The notes beneath the pieces are model-generated. The model saw only the letters and a program-made list of their open reading frames with translations, was not told the origin of the DNA and made no database searches. The position numbers were made by a program, and so were the translations under genes. A DNA stretch of 64,000 nt, from positions 3,162,001 to 3,226,000 of the forward strand of contig OZ241878.1 of the NCBI GenBank assembly GCA_965203365.1, in the 5' to 3' direction. Positions 7,985 through 17,520 of the stretch are shown piece by piece (position 1 is the stretch's first letter; the number at the start of each line of letters is the position of its first letter). Source of the DNA: VYFG01 sp965203365. Its GTDB lineage: Bacteria; Pseudomonadota; Gammaproteobacteria; Arenicellales; Poriferihabitantaceae.

Positions 7985-10900
7985 ATGCAACTGATTCGTG
8001 CCTCCATTGACCGTCCCATCGCCGTCATCGCGGCGGTGCTCCTCATTGAACTGTTTGGGTTGGTGGCGCTCACCACCATACCGATTCAACTGGCGCCGGA
8101 TGTCAATCGCCCGGTCATTACAGTCACCACCAACTGGTTCGGTGCGGCCCCGGCAGAAGTGGAGCGGGAAATCCTGAATCCCCAGGAAGAAGAGTTGGCG
8201 GGCGTGGAGGGACTGACCTCCATCACAGGCAATGCCCGACAGGGGCAGGCCCAGATTACGCTGGAATTCAGGGTGGGAACCAACATGGACAAGGCGTTGT
8301 TGCTGGTGTCGAACCGACTGGATCGGGTCTCGGAATATCCCGAAGAAGCAGATCAGCCCACTTTGGACACCGCAGGCAGTGAAGACAGTGCCATCGCTTG
8401 GTTCATCTTCACCCGCCAACCAGGCAACCATCGCCCCATGCATGAGTATGGTGACTTCATCCGGGACAATGTCAAAGAGCGATTGGAGCGAGTGCCTGGT
8501 GTGGGAGAGGTGAATTTTTTCGGGGACAGTGAACGGCAGATCCACATCCTCATCCACCCTGTGCTCTTGGCCAGTCATGGTCTGACGATTGCGGATATCA
8601 GCCGCTCGCTCCAGTTTGCCAACATTTCTCTCGGGGCTGGCGACATTGAAGAGGGCAAGCGTCGCTATGTGGTGCGGACCGAAGGGGAACTGAAGACGCT
8701 GGATTCGATCCGGGCTGTGCTGGTCCGCCGTGCGGGGGACGATGTGCCGGTTCGGACCGCACTTGGAGACATCGCCGAAGTGCGTTTCGGTTATCAGGAG
8801 CCTACCGCCACCATCCGCATGCTGGGCGACAGTGCGCTGGCCATGAACGCCACCCGCCAGACCGGTGCCAATGTGATCGAGACCATGGATGGTCTGCGCG
8901 AAGCCGTGCAGGAACTCAACCGCTCCGTCGTGCCCGAGGCCGGGCTCCGGCTCAAGCAGGTGTACGATGAGACCGTCTACATCAACTCCGCGATTGATCT
9001 GGTCAAGCAGAACATCTGGGTGGGCGGTGCCTTGGCGGCGTTGATCTTGATGTTGTTTCTCCGATCGTTGCGGGCCACCATCATTGTGACCTTGGCGATC
9101 CCCGTTTCCGTGATCGGGGCCTTCGTCGCCATGGCCGCCTTGGGGCGTTCCCTCAACGTGATTTCACTGGCGGGGCTGGCCTTTGCAGTGGGGATGGTGG
9201 TGGATGCGGCGATTGTGGTGCTGGAGAATATCTACCGACATAAGGAAGAAGGATACAGCAATCGCGAGGCGGCGTTGCGCGGTGCCAGTCAGGTCTGGGG
9301 CGCTGTGCTGGTGTCGGCGTTGACCACGGTCATGGTGTTCATTCCCGTCTTGGTCATGGAGCTGGAAGCCGGCCAGTTATTCCGTGATATTGCCGTGGCC
9401 ATTTCTGTCGCCGTGGTGCTTTCCTTGGTGGTGTCCATCACCGTGATACCCGCCCTGTCGAACTATCTCCTGGTGGACAGTTCATCCCATCAAGGCCAGC
9501 CCCGGAGAAACCGCCTCTTGCTGCTGGACTCCCTGGCCGGGCTTTTCGCCACCGCCATCATCGGATTTGTGACCCTCGTGGTACGAAGCCGTATCGTGGC
9601 GTTTGCCATCGCCGCCAGTGTCACCTTGGGAGCCGGATACTTCAGCTATCACTTTCTGCCCAAACTGGAATACCTGCCAGAAGGAAACCGGAATCTGCTG
9701 TTCGGGATCGTGATTCCACCTCCGGGCTACAATCTGGAGACCACGACCCGGATTGCTCAGGGCATCGAACAGGAAATCCGCCATCTGTGGCTGCCGGACA
9801 TCGACTCTGATCCGGAAGGAGTCGCCGAGCGGCCGTCAAGGCTCCAGCAGATCGGCCAAGTCCTGCATCAGGCCTGGAACCGGCTGTGGTCCAACCCACC
9901 TGATCAGTCCGGTACCCCATCGGATGGTATGACCCCTCCCATGATTGAGCGCTTTTTCTATGTCGCCACGCGGGACCGTACCTTCCTGGGGGCGGTGTCT
10001 GCGGATCCGGCTCGGGTCGCGGAACTCAAGCCGGTACTGAGCGCACCGGTCTTCCGCGAACCGGGCACCTTCGGGTTTATTACCCAACCGTCGATCTTCG
10101 GGCGGGGCATTGGCGGTGGGCGCAAGGTCGATCTGGATATTTCCGGCAATGAGCTTGGGACCATTCTGGGGGTGGCCAACCAGGCATTCGGGCGGATCAT
10201 CCAACTCTTCCCTCGTGATCAAGGCCATGAGTGGCGGCCGGTTCCGGGCCTGGAACTCGGTGCACCGGAAGTCAGGGTGATCCCGGACCGGGTGCGGCTC
10301 AATGACAGCGGTATCAGTGCCCGGGATCTGGCGCTGACCATCGACACATTCAACGATGGGCTCCGCGTGACCCAGTCCACGGTAGAGGGCAAGCTCACGG
10401 ACATTCTCTTGAAAGGCACCACCGGCACGGTGGTGGAAACCCAGGGAATCGGTGACCTGCCGATCGTCACACCCGCCGGTCAGGTCATCCCGGTGGCGTC
10501 GGTGGCGGACGTGGTCCTGACCTCGGGGCCTACTCGGATCCAGCATCGCGAACGTTTTCGCACCATCACCCTGGAAGTGCGTCCCCAAGCGCTCATGCCG
10601 CTCGAATCAGCCATCAGCCTGATCCAGGAGGAGGTGATCGAACCCCTGAAGGCCGAAGGCCTGCCCCCGGGCGTGCAACTCCGGATATCCGGTACGGCGG
10701 ACAAGCTGGACCAGACCCGTTCCGCCATGGGGCTCAACCTCCTGCTGGCCGTCATCATTGTTTTTCTGGTGATGGCGGTGCTGTTCGAGAGCTTCATCTA
10801 TCCGCTGATCATCTTGGTGTCGGTACCGATCGCCGCCGCGGGCGGCATTGCGGGTCTGGCCGTCCTGAACCTGTACACCTATCAGGCTCTCGACATGCTC

Positions 10901-11272
10901 ACCATGCTGGGCTTTGTGATCCTCGTGGGGATCGTGGTGAACAATGCCATCTTGCTGGTGCATCAGACCCTGCACCTGACTCGGGAACAGGGCATGGATC
11001 CCAAGCAGGCCATCCCCCTGGCTACCCGAAATCGCATCCGCCCCATCTTCATGTCCACGCTGACCTCCGTGTTCGGCATGCTGCCTCTGGTGCTGTTCCC
11101 TGGGGCGGGCTCCGAACTTTACCGGGGACTCGGCTCGGTGGTCGTGGGCGGGCTGGCGCTGTCGGCGATCATTACCCTGCTGATCGTGCCGCCCATGATG
11201 TCCTTGCTGGTGGCCCCCCTGGAAGCACGTAGAAATCGTCGTCGTGTGGTCGCGGAACCGGCCACCGCCTGA
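7985..11272 (+). CDS. RND efflux transporter, inner-membrane pump
   Basis: A 1095-residue resistance-nodulation-division pump, slightly longer than AcrB (1049). The N-terminal helix (PIAVIAAVLLIELFGLVAL) is followed by a porter domain, helices 2-6, a second periplasmic domain and helices 8-12, as in the family. The helix-4 proton-relay motif reads GMVVDAAIVVLENI: only one acidic residue stands where AcrB has the pair D407/D408. Single-Asp variants occur in other RND branches, so this pump is probably not a classical AcrB-type multidrug transporter; its substrate is unknown. A stretch near residues 610-660 with many Pro and Trp lengthens the second periplasmic loop. It is translationally close to its adaptor, 5 bp apart. 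Confidence 0.9.
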   Translation: MQLIRASIDRPIAVIAAVLLIELFGLVALTTIPIQLAPDVNRPVITVTTNWFGAAPAEVEREILNPQEEELAGVEGLTSITGNARQGQAQITLEFRVGTNMDKALLLVSNRLDRVSEYPEEADQPTLDTAGSEDSAIAWFIFTRQPGNHRPMHEYGDFIRDNVKERLERVPGVGEVNFFGDSERQIHILIHPVLLASHGLTIADISRSLQFANISLGAGDIEEGKRRYVVRTEGELKTLDSIRAVLVRRAGDDVPVRTALGDIAEVRFGYQEPTATIRMLGDSALAMNATRQTGANVIETMDGLREAVQELNRSVVPEAGLRLKQVYDETVYINSAIDLVKQNIWVGGALAALILMLFLRSLRATIIVTLAIPVSVIGAFVAMAALGRSLNVISLAGLAFAVGMVVDAAIVVLENIYRHKEEGYSNREAALRGASQVWGAVLVSALTTVMVFIPVLVMELEAGQLFRDIAVAISVAVVLSLVVSITVIPALSNYLLVDSSSHQGQPRRNRLLLLDSLAGLFATAIIGFVTLVVRSRIVAFAIAASVTLGAGYFSYHFLPKLEYLPEGNRNLLFGIVIPPPGYNLETTTRIAQGIEQEIRHLWLPDIDSDPEGVAERPSRLQQIGQVLHQAWNRLWSNPPDQSGTPSDGMTPPMIERFFYVATRDRTFLGAVSADPARVAELKPVLSAPVFREPGTFGFITQPSIFGRGIGGGRKVDLDISGNELGTILGVANQAFGRIIQLFPRDQGHEWRPVPGLELGAPEVRVIPDRVRLNDSGISARDLALTIDTFNDGLRVTQSTVEGKLTDILLKGTTGTVVETQGIGDLPIVTPAGQVIPVASVADVVLTSGPTRIQHRERFRTITLEVRPQALMPLESAISLIQEEVIEPLKAEGLPPGVQLRISGTADKLDQTRSAMGLNLLLAVIIVFLVMAVLFESFIYPLIILVSVPIAAAGGIAGLAVLNLYTYQALDMLTMLGFVILVGIVVNNAILLVHQTLHLTREQGMDPKQAIPLATRNRIRPIFMSTLTSVFGMLPLVLFPGAGSELYRGLGSVVVGGLALSAIITLLIVPPMMSLLVAPLEARRNRRRVVAEPATA

Positions 11273-11297
11273 GCCTTTCCCCGCCAACCGATCCTCC

Positions 11298-12209
11298 ATG
11301 CTGAACCGGACGTGGAACAATCGCTATCTGTTGGGCGTTTGCATCGCATTGCTGGGAGGCGTCTTTCTTAGTCTTTCCGGGATCCTGATCCGCCACATTG
11401 AAGCGGCAGACGGGGGCCAAATCCTGTTCTACCGCTCCTTGACGTATTTCTTGACGATCGGATTGTTTCTGGTCGTTCGATATCGTCACACCATCTTTCA
11501 GCGTTTTGCCCAGATCGGCAAGGCGGGGCTCTTGGCCGCGTTAGTCCTGTCCGTGGGATCGATCTTCTACATCTTGGCCATGCTGAACACCACCGTGGCG
11601 AATGTGGTCTTCATCATCGGGGCTTCGCCCCTGCTCGCGGCCTTGGCCGGTTGGCTGGTCTTGAAAGAGCGCGTAACGCCCAGTGGTCTGGTGGCGATGT
11701 TCGCATCCATCTTGGGCATCGGTCTGATGTTCCTGGATGGACTAGTCTCCGGCAGCATGGTGGGCAATGCGTTTGCCTTGGGCCTGGCCATTATGTATGT
11801 GATTTATCTTTTGATCCTGCGAGGGCATCGGCATGTGGACATGATGCCCGCCACCTGCCTGTCCGGTCTGTTGACCGCCATCCTGGTGCTGCCTTTTGTC
11901 GAACACTTCCTCGTCAGTCGTCAAGATTTGATCATCATTCTGGCCTTGGGCAGTGTACAGTTTGGCTTGGGCTTCATGTGCCTGACTTGGAGCACGCGGT
12001 TTATCCCTGCTGCGGAGGTGGCACTGTTCTCACTTAGCGAAGCGATCCTCAACCCCCTGTGGGTCTGGATCGGAATCGGTGAAACTCCCAGTCTCTATAC
12101 CTTGGCTGGCAGTACGGTCGTGCTGGTGTCCGTGATCGCCTACAGTGTCATGGTGATTCGCCGGGAGCGGGCACTGCGCCCGGACAGACAGGAAGCTCAC
12201 CTCGCCTGA
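11298..12209 (+). CDS. EamA-family (DMT) transporter
   Basis: A 303-residue drug/metabolite transporter with ten predicted helices in two EamA repeats; the repeat signature is visible in GSIFYILAMLNTTVANVVF and again in the second half. The start at 11298 (MLNRTWNNRYLLGV) is preferred because an earlier in-frame start would overlap the RND gene by about 30 bp and add non-hydrophobic sequence. It lies 25 bp after the RND pump on the same strand and may be the third gene of that operon. Members export amino acids, nucleobases or other small metabolites; specificity cannot be told from sequence. Confidence 0.85.
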   Translation: MLNRTWNNRYLLGVCIALLGGVFLSLSGILIRHIEAADGGQILFYRSLTYFLTIGLFLVVRYRHTIFQRFAQIGKAGLLAALVLSVGSIFYILAMLNTTVANVVFIIGASPLLAALAGWLVLKERVTPSGLVAMFASILGIGLMFLDGLVSGSMVGNAFALGLAIMYVIYLLILRGHRHVDMMPATCLSGLLTAILVLPFVEHFLVSRQDLIIILALGSVQFGLGFMCLTWSTRFIPAAEVALFSLSEAILNPLWVWIGIGETPSLYTLAGSTVVLVSVIAYSVMVIRRERALRPDRQEAHLA

Positions 12210-12337
12210 TATCAACGGATCCAAGAAGGAAACCCTGACCCGATTCCCCCTATACTTCACGCAGAAGGGTCAGAATCCTCCTGGAGCGGACGCAGGGTCG
12301 TAACCGCAATCAAGAATCAGCCCACAGCAACTGACTC

Positions 12338-13939
12338 ATGCCTAGTCTCAACTACAGCTTTTCCGGGGGATTTCCTTACCCCTCACAGCGTATGCCGATC
12401 ATGGCGCGTAATGTCGTCGCTTCCTCCCAGCCCTTGGCCGTGCAGTCGGGCATTCGTGTCCTGCGGGCCGGGGGTAATGCGGTGGATGCTGCCCTTGCCA
12501 CCGCCATTACCCTTACCGTGGTAGAGCCCACCAGCAACGGAATCGGCAGTGATGCGTTTGCTATCTTGTGGGATGGTTCACAGCTTCATGGGCTGAATGC
12601 TTCTGGACGAATGCCCGAATCGGTCACCCCTTCGGACTATGTGGGATATCGGGAAATGCCCCTATTTGGTTGGCCAGCCGTCACCGTCCCCGGAGCAGTC
12701 TCCGCTTGGGTGGCTCTGTCCGAACGCTTCGGCCGATTGCCCTTCGAGCAGTTGTTTGAAGATGCCATCGACTATGCCCGGAATGGGTTTGCCGTGTCTC
12801 CCATCACGGCCCGTGCTTGGGCATCGGCCTCACCGGCGTTTCGGGAGCAGGAGGGGTTTCATCATTTCCTGCCTGACGCACAACCTCCGGTACCGGGACA
12901 ATGGTTCCGATTTCCGGATCAAGCCAATACCCTCGACGCCATCGCCCGTACGCATGGGCAGGACTTCTACCGAGGTGAACTGGCCACCGAGATGGTGGCG
13001 TCATCCCGGCGCAACGATTGGAAGCTGACACTATCGGATCTGTCCAGTCACCGGGTGGACTGGGTGACTCCGATCCACACGCCGTATGGGGATATCGAAC
13101 TGCATGAAATACCGCCAAATGGACAGGGACTGGCGGCTCTCATGATGCTGGGTATCCTCCGTCATCTTGATGTGCGTCAGTATGCGCTGGATTCTGTCGA
13201 CAGTGTGCACCTCCAGGTTGAGGCCATGAAATTGGCTCTTTCCGATGCTTGGGAATACATTGCCGACCCCGATGCCATGACCCTGTCTGTGGACGACCTG
13301 CTGAATGACCGGTATCTGGCTTCCCGGGCTGGATGCATCCGAATGGACCAGGCACAGTTCCCAACGCACGGATTTCCAGACCGGGGCGGGACGGTATATC
13401 TCACCGCGGCTGATAGCGATGGACAGATGATTTCCATGATCCAGAGCAATTATTGTGGTTTTGGTTCCGGTGTCGTGGTGGAAGGCACCGGCATCAGTCT
13501 GCAGAACCGCGGGGCTGGCTTCAACCTCATCCCGGGCCATCCCAATGAGGTGGGTGGTGGCAAGCGGCCGTTTCATACCATCATCCCGGGATTCGTCACC
13601 CGCAATGGTCAACCGGAAATGAGCTTCGGTGTGATGGGTGGCAGCATGCAGGCTCAGGGTCATGCACAGATTGTCCTGCGAATCCACGATTACGGACAGA
13701 ATCCTCAGGCGGCTAGCGATGCCCGACGTTGGCGGGTGCGTGAGGACCTCCAATTGCACTTGGAGGACGGGTTTGACTCAGAGGTTGCCGAGGCGCTTCA
13801 ACAACGCGGACACCGGTTGTACGAAGGCCAGGCCGATGAGGAAACCGGCTTTGGGGGGGCTCAGATCATCTGCTGCCTGGAGAATCGGTATGTCGCCGGT
13901 TCCGACCACCGCAAGGATGGGATGGCCGCTGGTTTTTGA
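12338..13939 (+). CDS. gamma-glutamyltransferase family protein
   Basis: A 533-residue Ntn-hydrolase of the gamma-glutamyltransferase family, made as one chain that cuts itself just before a threonine. That residue appears to be Thr352 in DRGGTVYLTAAD, dividing the chain into large and small subunits of typical size. Family features include GGNAVDAALATAI (residues ~46-58) and the glycine-rich VMGGSMQAQGHAQ near residue 435. No signal peptide is seen, so unlike E. coli GGT the product is probably cytoplasmic, as in YwrD-like or cephalosporin-acylase-like relatives. It may hydrolyse glutathione or other gamma-glutamyl compounds. It is monocistronic, 128 bp after the EamA gene. Confidence 0.87.
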   Translation: MPSLNYSFSGGFPYPSQRMPIMARNVVASSQPLAVQSGIRVLRAGGNAVDAALATAITLTVVEPTSNGIGSDAFAILWDGSQLHGLNASGRMPESVTPSDYVGYREMPLFGWPAVTVPGAVSAWVALSERFGRLPFEQLFEDAIDYARNGFAVSPITARAWASASPAFREQEGFHHFLPDAQPPVPGQWFRFPDQANTLDAIARTHGQDFYRGELATEMVASSRRNDWKLTLSDLSSHRVDWVTPIHTPYGDIELHEIPPNGQGLAALMMLGILRHLDVRQYALDSVDSVHLQVEAMKLALSDAWEYIADPDAMTLSVDDLLNDRYLASRAGCIRMDQAQFPTHGFPDRGGTVYLTAADSDGQMISMIQSNYCGFGSGVVVEGTGISLQNRGAGFNLIPGHPNEVGGGKRPFHTIIPGFVTRNGQPEMSFGVMGGSMQAQGHAQIVLRIHDYGQNPQAASDARRWRVREDLQLHLEDGFDSEVAEALQQRGHRLYEGQADEETGFGGAQIICCLENRYVAGSDHRKDGMAAGF

Positions 13940-14017
13940 TCTCCGTGGCCCGATGGATTCGGTCCGCCGAGTGCGTCCATCAGGGGGGGTGCCGGATCGG
14001 CATTGACCGAAGCCGTG

Positions 14018-14516
14018 TCATGATCCGTTTCCCATCTGCTCGGCCTTGTATCGGATACTTCGGATGCGGTACCGATGACCGACAGACTGGTTCTTTAGGA
14101 TGATTGCCTCACCCACCCTTTTTTCCGCCAGGCTTGGGCCAGGGGGAGTCGACGCTGATGGAGCCTCGGCCGGGGTCACTGTCGATTTCGTCGCCGCCGA
14201 CGGTCCGGTATTCCACGAGGTCCTGATCGGCGGTTTCCAGGGTGATCCATGCACCAAAGAAACCCTGTTCTTCATTGCCGACATGGTCCACTACGGTCAG
14301 CGTTGGTAGGCACTTTTGCAGATCGTGGATGCGTCGGTCGATCTCCCGCAATTGCTTCTTGCGATAGAGAAACTCGGCATTTTCCGAACGATCACCCTCC
14401 GTGGCGGCCGACAGTGCTCGGGTGCCTTCAGCCCGGGTTCTCCACAGGGGCTTTTCCTCCCGCGTAATGCGGCAAAGCCCTCCGGGGTGATATAGGCTGA
14501 CGAAGTGGAGAATTCC
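14018..14516 (-). pseudogene. greB: greB, transcription elongation factor (frameshifted)
   Basis: Three pieces in different frames line up with GreB. The N-terminus is YITPEGFAALR near 14495. A central piece contains EGDRSENAEFLYRKKQLR and EIDRRIHDLQK (the conserved GreA/B coiled-coil tip), then GFFGAWITLE and VEYRTVGGDEID. The C-terminus is SLAEKRVGEAIIL and HRYRIRSIRYKA. At least two frameshifts separate them, and no start codon with a ribosome-binding site precedes the first piece. The intact protein rescues backtracked RNA polymerase. It sits 7 bp from the 3' end of the ABC transporter gene. The reading is firm; whether one or both shifts are sequencing errors cannot be told here. Confidence 0.85.
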
Positions 14517-14522
14517 CGGACG

Positions 14523-16373
14523 CTACTGCTTCCGTTCGGCCGCTGGAGGACGGGGGGAAATCAGTGCGTCGTCTGGAGTCGGCGGCTCCGGCTCTTTTTG
14601 CTGTTCCTGCTGAAGTTGCCACATCTGCGCATACAGACCCCCTTGATGCATCAGGAGTTCATGGGTTCCCCGCTCTGCGATTCGGCCTTGGTCCAGCACA
14701 ATGATGTGGTCGGCTTGGGTCACCGTGGAAAGGCGGTGCGCGATCACCAGCGTGGTGGCGTGTTCCGAGACCCGATACAGGGCCTGCTGGATCGCCTTTT
14801 CCGAGCGACTGTCCAGCGAGGAGGTTGCTTCATCAAAGATCATAATCTGCGCTCCCTTCAGGGCGGCCCGGGCGATCGCCACCCGTTGCTTTTCTCCCCC
14901 GGAGAGCTTGAGACCGCGTTCTCCGACCAGAATGTCATAGCCTTGGGGGTGCTGTTCGATAAAAGAATCAATCTGGGCTGCCTTGGCCGCCTGCCGAATC
15001 TCTTCATCCGTGGCTCCGTGGCGACCGTACCCGATATTGTATCCAATCGTGTCGTTGAACAGCACGGTATCCTGGGGCACCACGCCCATGACGGCGCGCA
15101 GACTGTCCAAGGTCAGGTCACGGAGGTCCTGACCGTCAATGGTGATCTTTCCGGAGTCAGGATCGTAGAATCGCAAGAGCAACCGGGCCAGAGTGGATTT
15201 TCCCGAGCCGGATGGTCCCACCACCGCCAGCATCTGTCCGCCCGGTATGTCGAATTGAATGTCTTCCACTACCGGTTGATCAGGCCGGTATCGGAAATGG
15301 ATGTTGTCGAAACGGACGGCCCCTTCGGTGAGCGCCAGGGGTTGGGCGTTCGGCAATTCCGTGACCTCCGGTACCTCGTCCAGGAGGTCGAAGAGTTTCT
15401 CCATGTCGATCAGGGAATGGTTCAGGTCACGGTACAGAGAACCCAGAAAGCTGAGAGGAATGTAAAGCTGAATCAAAAAGGCATTCACCATGGCGAAATC
15501 GCCCAGCGTCATAGTCCCCGAAACGACGCCATTGGCCGCCATGATCAACAGAACCGTGATCCCAGCCGCAATGATCAAGCCTTGGCCAGCATTCAGAAAC
15601 GACAGAGAGTAGTAGCTTTTCAGGTTGGCACTCGCCCAGTCATCCATAGCCCCCTGGTATCGTTCCAACTCCACTTTTTCGTTGCCAAATACCTTGACCA
15701 TTTCATAATTCAGCAGGGAGTCCACCGATCGGGTGTTGGCATCGGATTCGGCCGTGTTCATTCTGACCCTGAAACGGGTACGCCAGCGGGTCACCAGATA
15801 GGTGAAGACGGTGTACACCAAGATGACGGCGACGGTGACGAGAGCGAAGAAAAGGTCAAACTGATACCAGAGAATGCCCAGTACTGCCGAGATTTCCAAT
15901 ACCACCGGCAAGATGTTAAGTACGACGATGCGAAGAAAGAAGCCAATCGCGGTGGTGCCTCGTTCCATGTCGCGTGCCAGACCTCCTGTCTTACGGTCAA
16001 GATGAAATCCCAGTGAGAGTTGGTGCAGGGTGGTAAAGACCTCAGTGGAGACCCGCAGGATGATTTCTACACTGGCACGAACGAAAATCAGGTTGCGGAG
16101 CTCATTGAACAAAATGGCGCCAAAGCGCAGCAGTCCGTAGGTAATCACTAGTGCAAGAGGCAATGCCAGAATGGTGGTCGTATCACCGGCATCCAGCGAG
16201 TCGATGATCCATTTCAGCAGGATGGGCACCCCGATGTTGGCTCCTCGGGCCGCCACCAGGAACAGCATGCCGATGGCGATGCGCCAGCGATAGTCCCATA
16301 GATAGGGCAGCAGCTTCTGTGCAGCTCGCCAGTCACCCCTTGAGGTGGAGTGGATTGTGGAGGGTGGGGACAT
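14523..16373 (-). CDS. Atm1-type ABC transporter (fused permease-ATPase)
   Basis: A 616-residue half-transporter that should work as a homodimer. Six helices occupy residues ~30-330, followed by a nucleotide-binding domain with Walker A GPSGSGKST, Q-loop VVPQDTVLF, signature LSGGEKQR, Walker B IMIFDEATSS and an H-loop in VIAHRLSTV. The N-terminal domain pattern (NYEMVKVFGNEKVELERY) matches the Atm1/HMT1 branch, which exports glutathione-linked sulfur, persulfide or heavy-metal conjugates from the cytoplasm. That would suit a sulfur-oxidising cell, but this is inference. The gene appears intact and is followed by the greB relic. Confidence 0.88.
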   Translation of the reverse strand: MSPPSTIHSTSRGDWRAAQKLLPYLWDYRWRIAIGMLFLVAARGANIGVPILLKWIIDSLDAGDTTTILALPLALVITYGLLRFGAILFNELRNLIFVRASVEIILRVSTEVFTTLHQLSLGFHLDRKTGGLARDMERGTTAIGFFLRIVVLNILPVVLEISAVLGILWYQFDLFFALVTVAVILVYTVFTYLVTRWRTRFRVRMNTAESDANTRSVDSLLNYEMVKVFGNEKVELERYQGAMDDWASANLKSYYSLSFLNAGQGLIIAAGITVLLIMAANGVVSGTMTLGDFAMVNAFLIQLYIPLSFLGSLYRDLNHSLIDMEKLFDLLDEVPEVTELPNAQPLALTEGAVRFDNIHFRYRPDQPVVEDIQFDIPGGQMLAVVGPSGSGKSTLARLLLRFYDPDSGKITIDGQDLRDLTLDSLRAVMGVVPQDTVLFNDTIGYNIGYGRHGATDEEIRQAAKAAQIDSFIEQHPQGYDILVGERGLKLSGGEKQRVAIARAALKGAQIMIFDEATSSLDSRSEKAIQQALYRVSEHATTLVIAHRLSTVTQADHIIVLDQGRIAERGTHELLMHQGGLYAQMWQLQQEQQKEPEPPTPDDALISPRPPAAERKQ

Positions 16374-16436
16374 TCCGGATGTTTATCGTGTGTTAGCCCT
16401 GTAGAGGTCGCAGGATCTGAACTCAACCGGATATGG

Positions 16437-17303
16437 TCATGATGCCTGGGTCAGGATCGTTTCGATCTTGTCGAGAATCCCCGGATCCATGCTGGGGAGG
16501 GTGCGGGCCAGCTTCACGGTTCGCATGCCCATCAAGCTGTAGACCTCGGCCAATTCTGTATCCAAGTGCCGAAGGGCTTCGAGTTCTTGCTGGACCAACT
16601 GCCAGTCTCCCCGAGCTATCGGTCCGGTAAGGGTCTCGTCAGGACCGTGGGCGATGATGTTTTCGACGAGACTGGGCAGCACGGCCGAAACGAGAGATGA
16701 AGACGTATCACGGCCCAGACCGGCCAGTGCATAGGTTTCGAGGCCGGTCGCCATGAGTGCATTGAGATAGTTGCTGATCATGACGCCGGCGGCGTGATAG
16801 ACCAGTTTTCGGTGGGCATCAATGGAAAAGATGCGCCCACCAATCGCCCGAAATGCGGGCTCCAGTAATTCCAGGGCGGCCTCATCTCCCTCGCAGGCAC
16901 ACCAGGTGCCGGCGAAATTCCGCACCGACAGATCAAAATTGCCAAAGCTGTGAGCCGGATGAATACTGGCTACCGGACCGTGTACTCCGGCATCCCGCAA
17001 CAGGCTGGATGTCAGCGCTCCTGCGAGATGAAAGACGACACCCTCGCAGTCGCCAAGTGCTGCCGCCACCTCCAAAATGGCCTGATCCGGCGTGGCCACC
17101 AGATAGATATCTGCTGGCGCCAGTTCCGCCATGGATCGCAGAGCGGTTCCTCCTCCAATACGCCGGATCGCCAGATCAACAGAATGTGCAGAGCGGGTCA
17201 GCACCTGCCCGATTCGAAATGCGCCCTTGTCGCACCAGAGGTGTCCCAGCACCTGACCGGCACGGCCACAGCCGAGAATACTAAGTGTCAGCATCTGGTC
17301 CAC
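16437..17303 (-). CDS. Rossmann-fold and DUF2520 domain protein
   Basis: A 288-residue protein with an N-terminal NADP-binding fold (LSILGCGRAGQVLGHLW, residues ~7-23) and a helical C-terminal DUF2520 domain beginning near SIHPAHSFG (~113-121). The architecture resembles F420-dependent NADP oxidoreductases and pyrroline-5-carboxylate reductase-like enzymes, but no reaction is established for this bacterial family. His in YHAAGVMISNYL (~168-179) lies at the usual domain junction. The gene is on the same strand as the Atm1-type transporter, 64 bp upstream of it, and could be co-transcribed with it. The start could be Met4 instead of Met1. Confidence 0.8.
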   Translation of the reverse strand: MDQMLTLSILGCGRAGQVLGHLWCDKGAFRIGQVLTRSAHSVDLAIRRIGGGTALRSMAELAPADIYLVATPDQAILEVAAALGDCEGVVFHLAGALTSSLLRDAGVHGPVASIHPAHSFGNFDLSVRNFAGTWCACEGDEAALELLEPAFRAIGGRIFSIDAHRKLVYHAAGVMISNYLNALMATGLETYALAGLGRDTSSSLVSAVLPSLVENIIAHGPDETLTGPIARGDWQLVQQELEALRHLDTELAEVYSLMGMRTVKLARTLPSMDPGILDKIETILTQAS

Positions 17304-17520
17304 ATGATAAAGGGTGATTCGGGGGCAGCGTCATACGGCAATCGGTCTCAAGAGGATGTCCTTCAAGCAGCCGAGAAAAAAGCGTCACACTCAATGTTTA
17401 TGGAAATTAGATAGATTCGACAATCAAACGCATCAGTACTGTTAGTGAAGGTGGTGGCCAGTCACCCCTATTATAATTCCCCCATGCAATCTGAATACAT
17501 TTGCACAATTTTTTGGCTCA

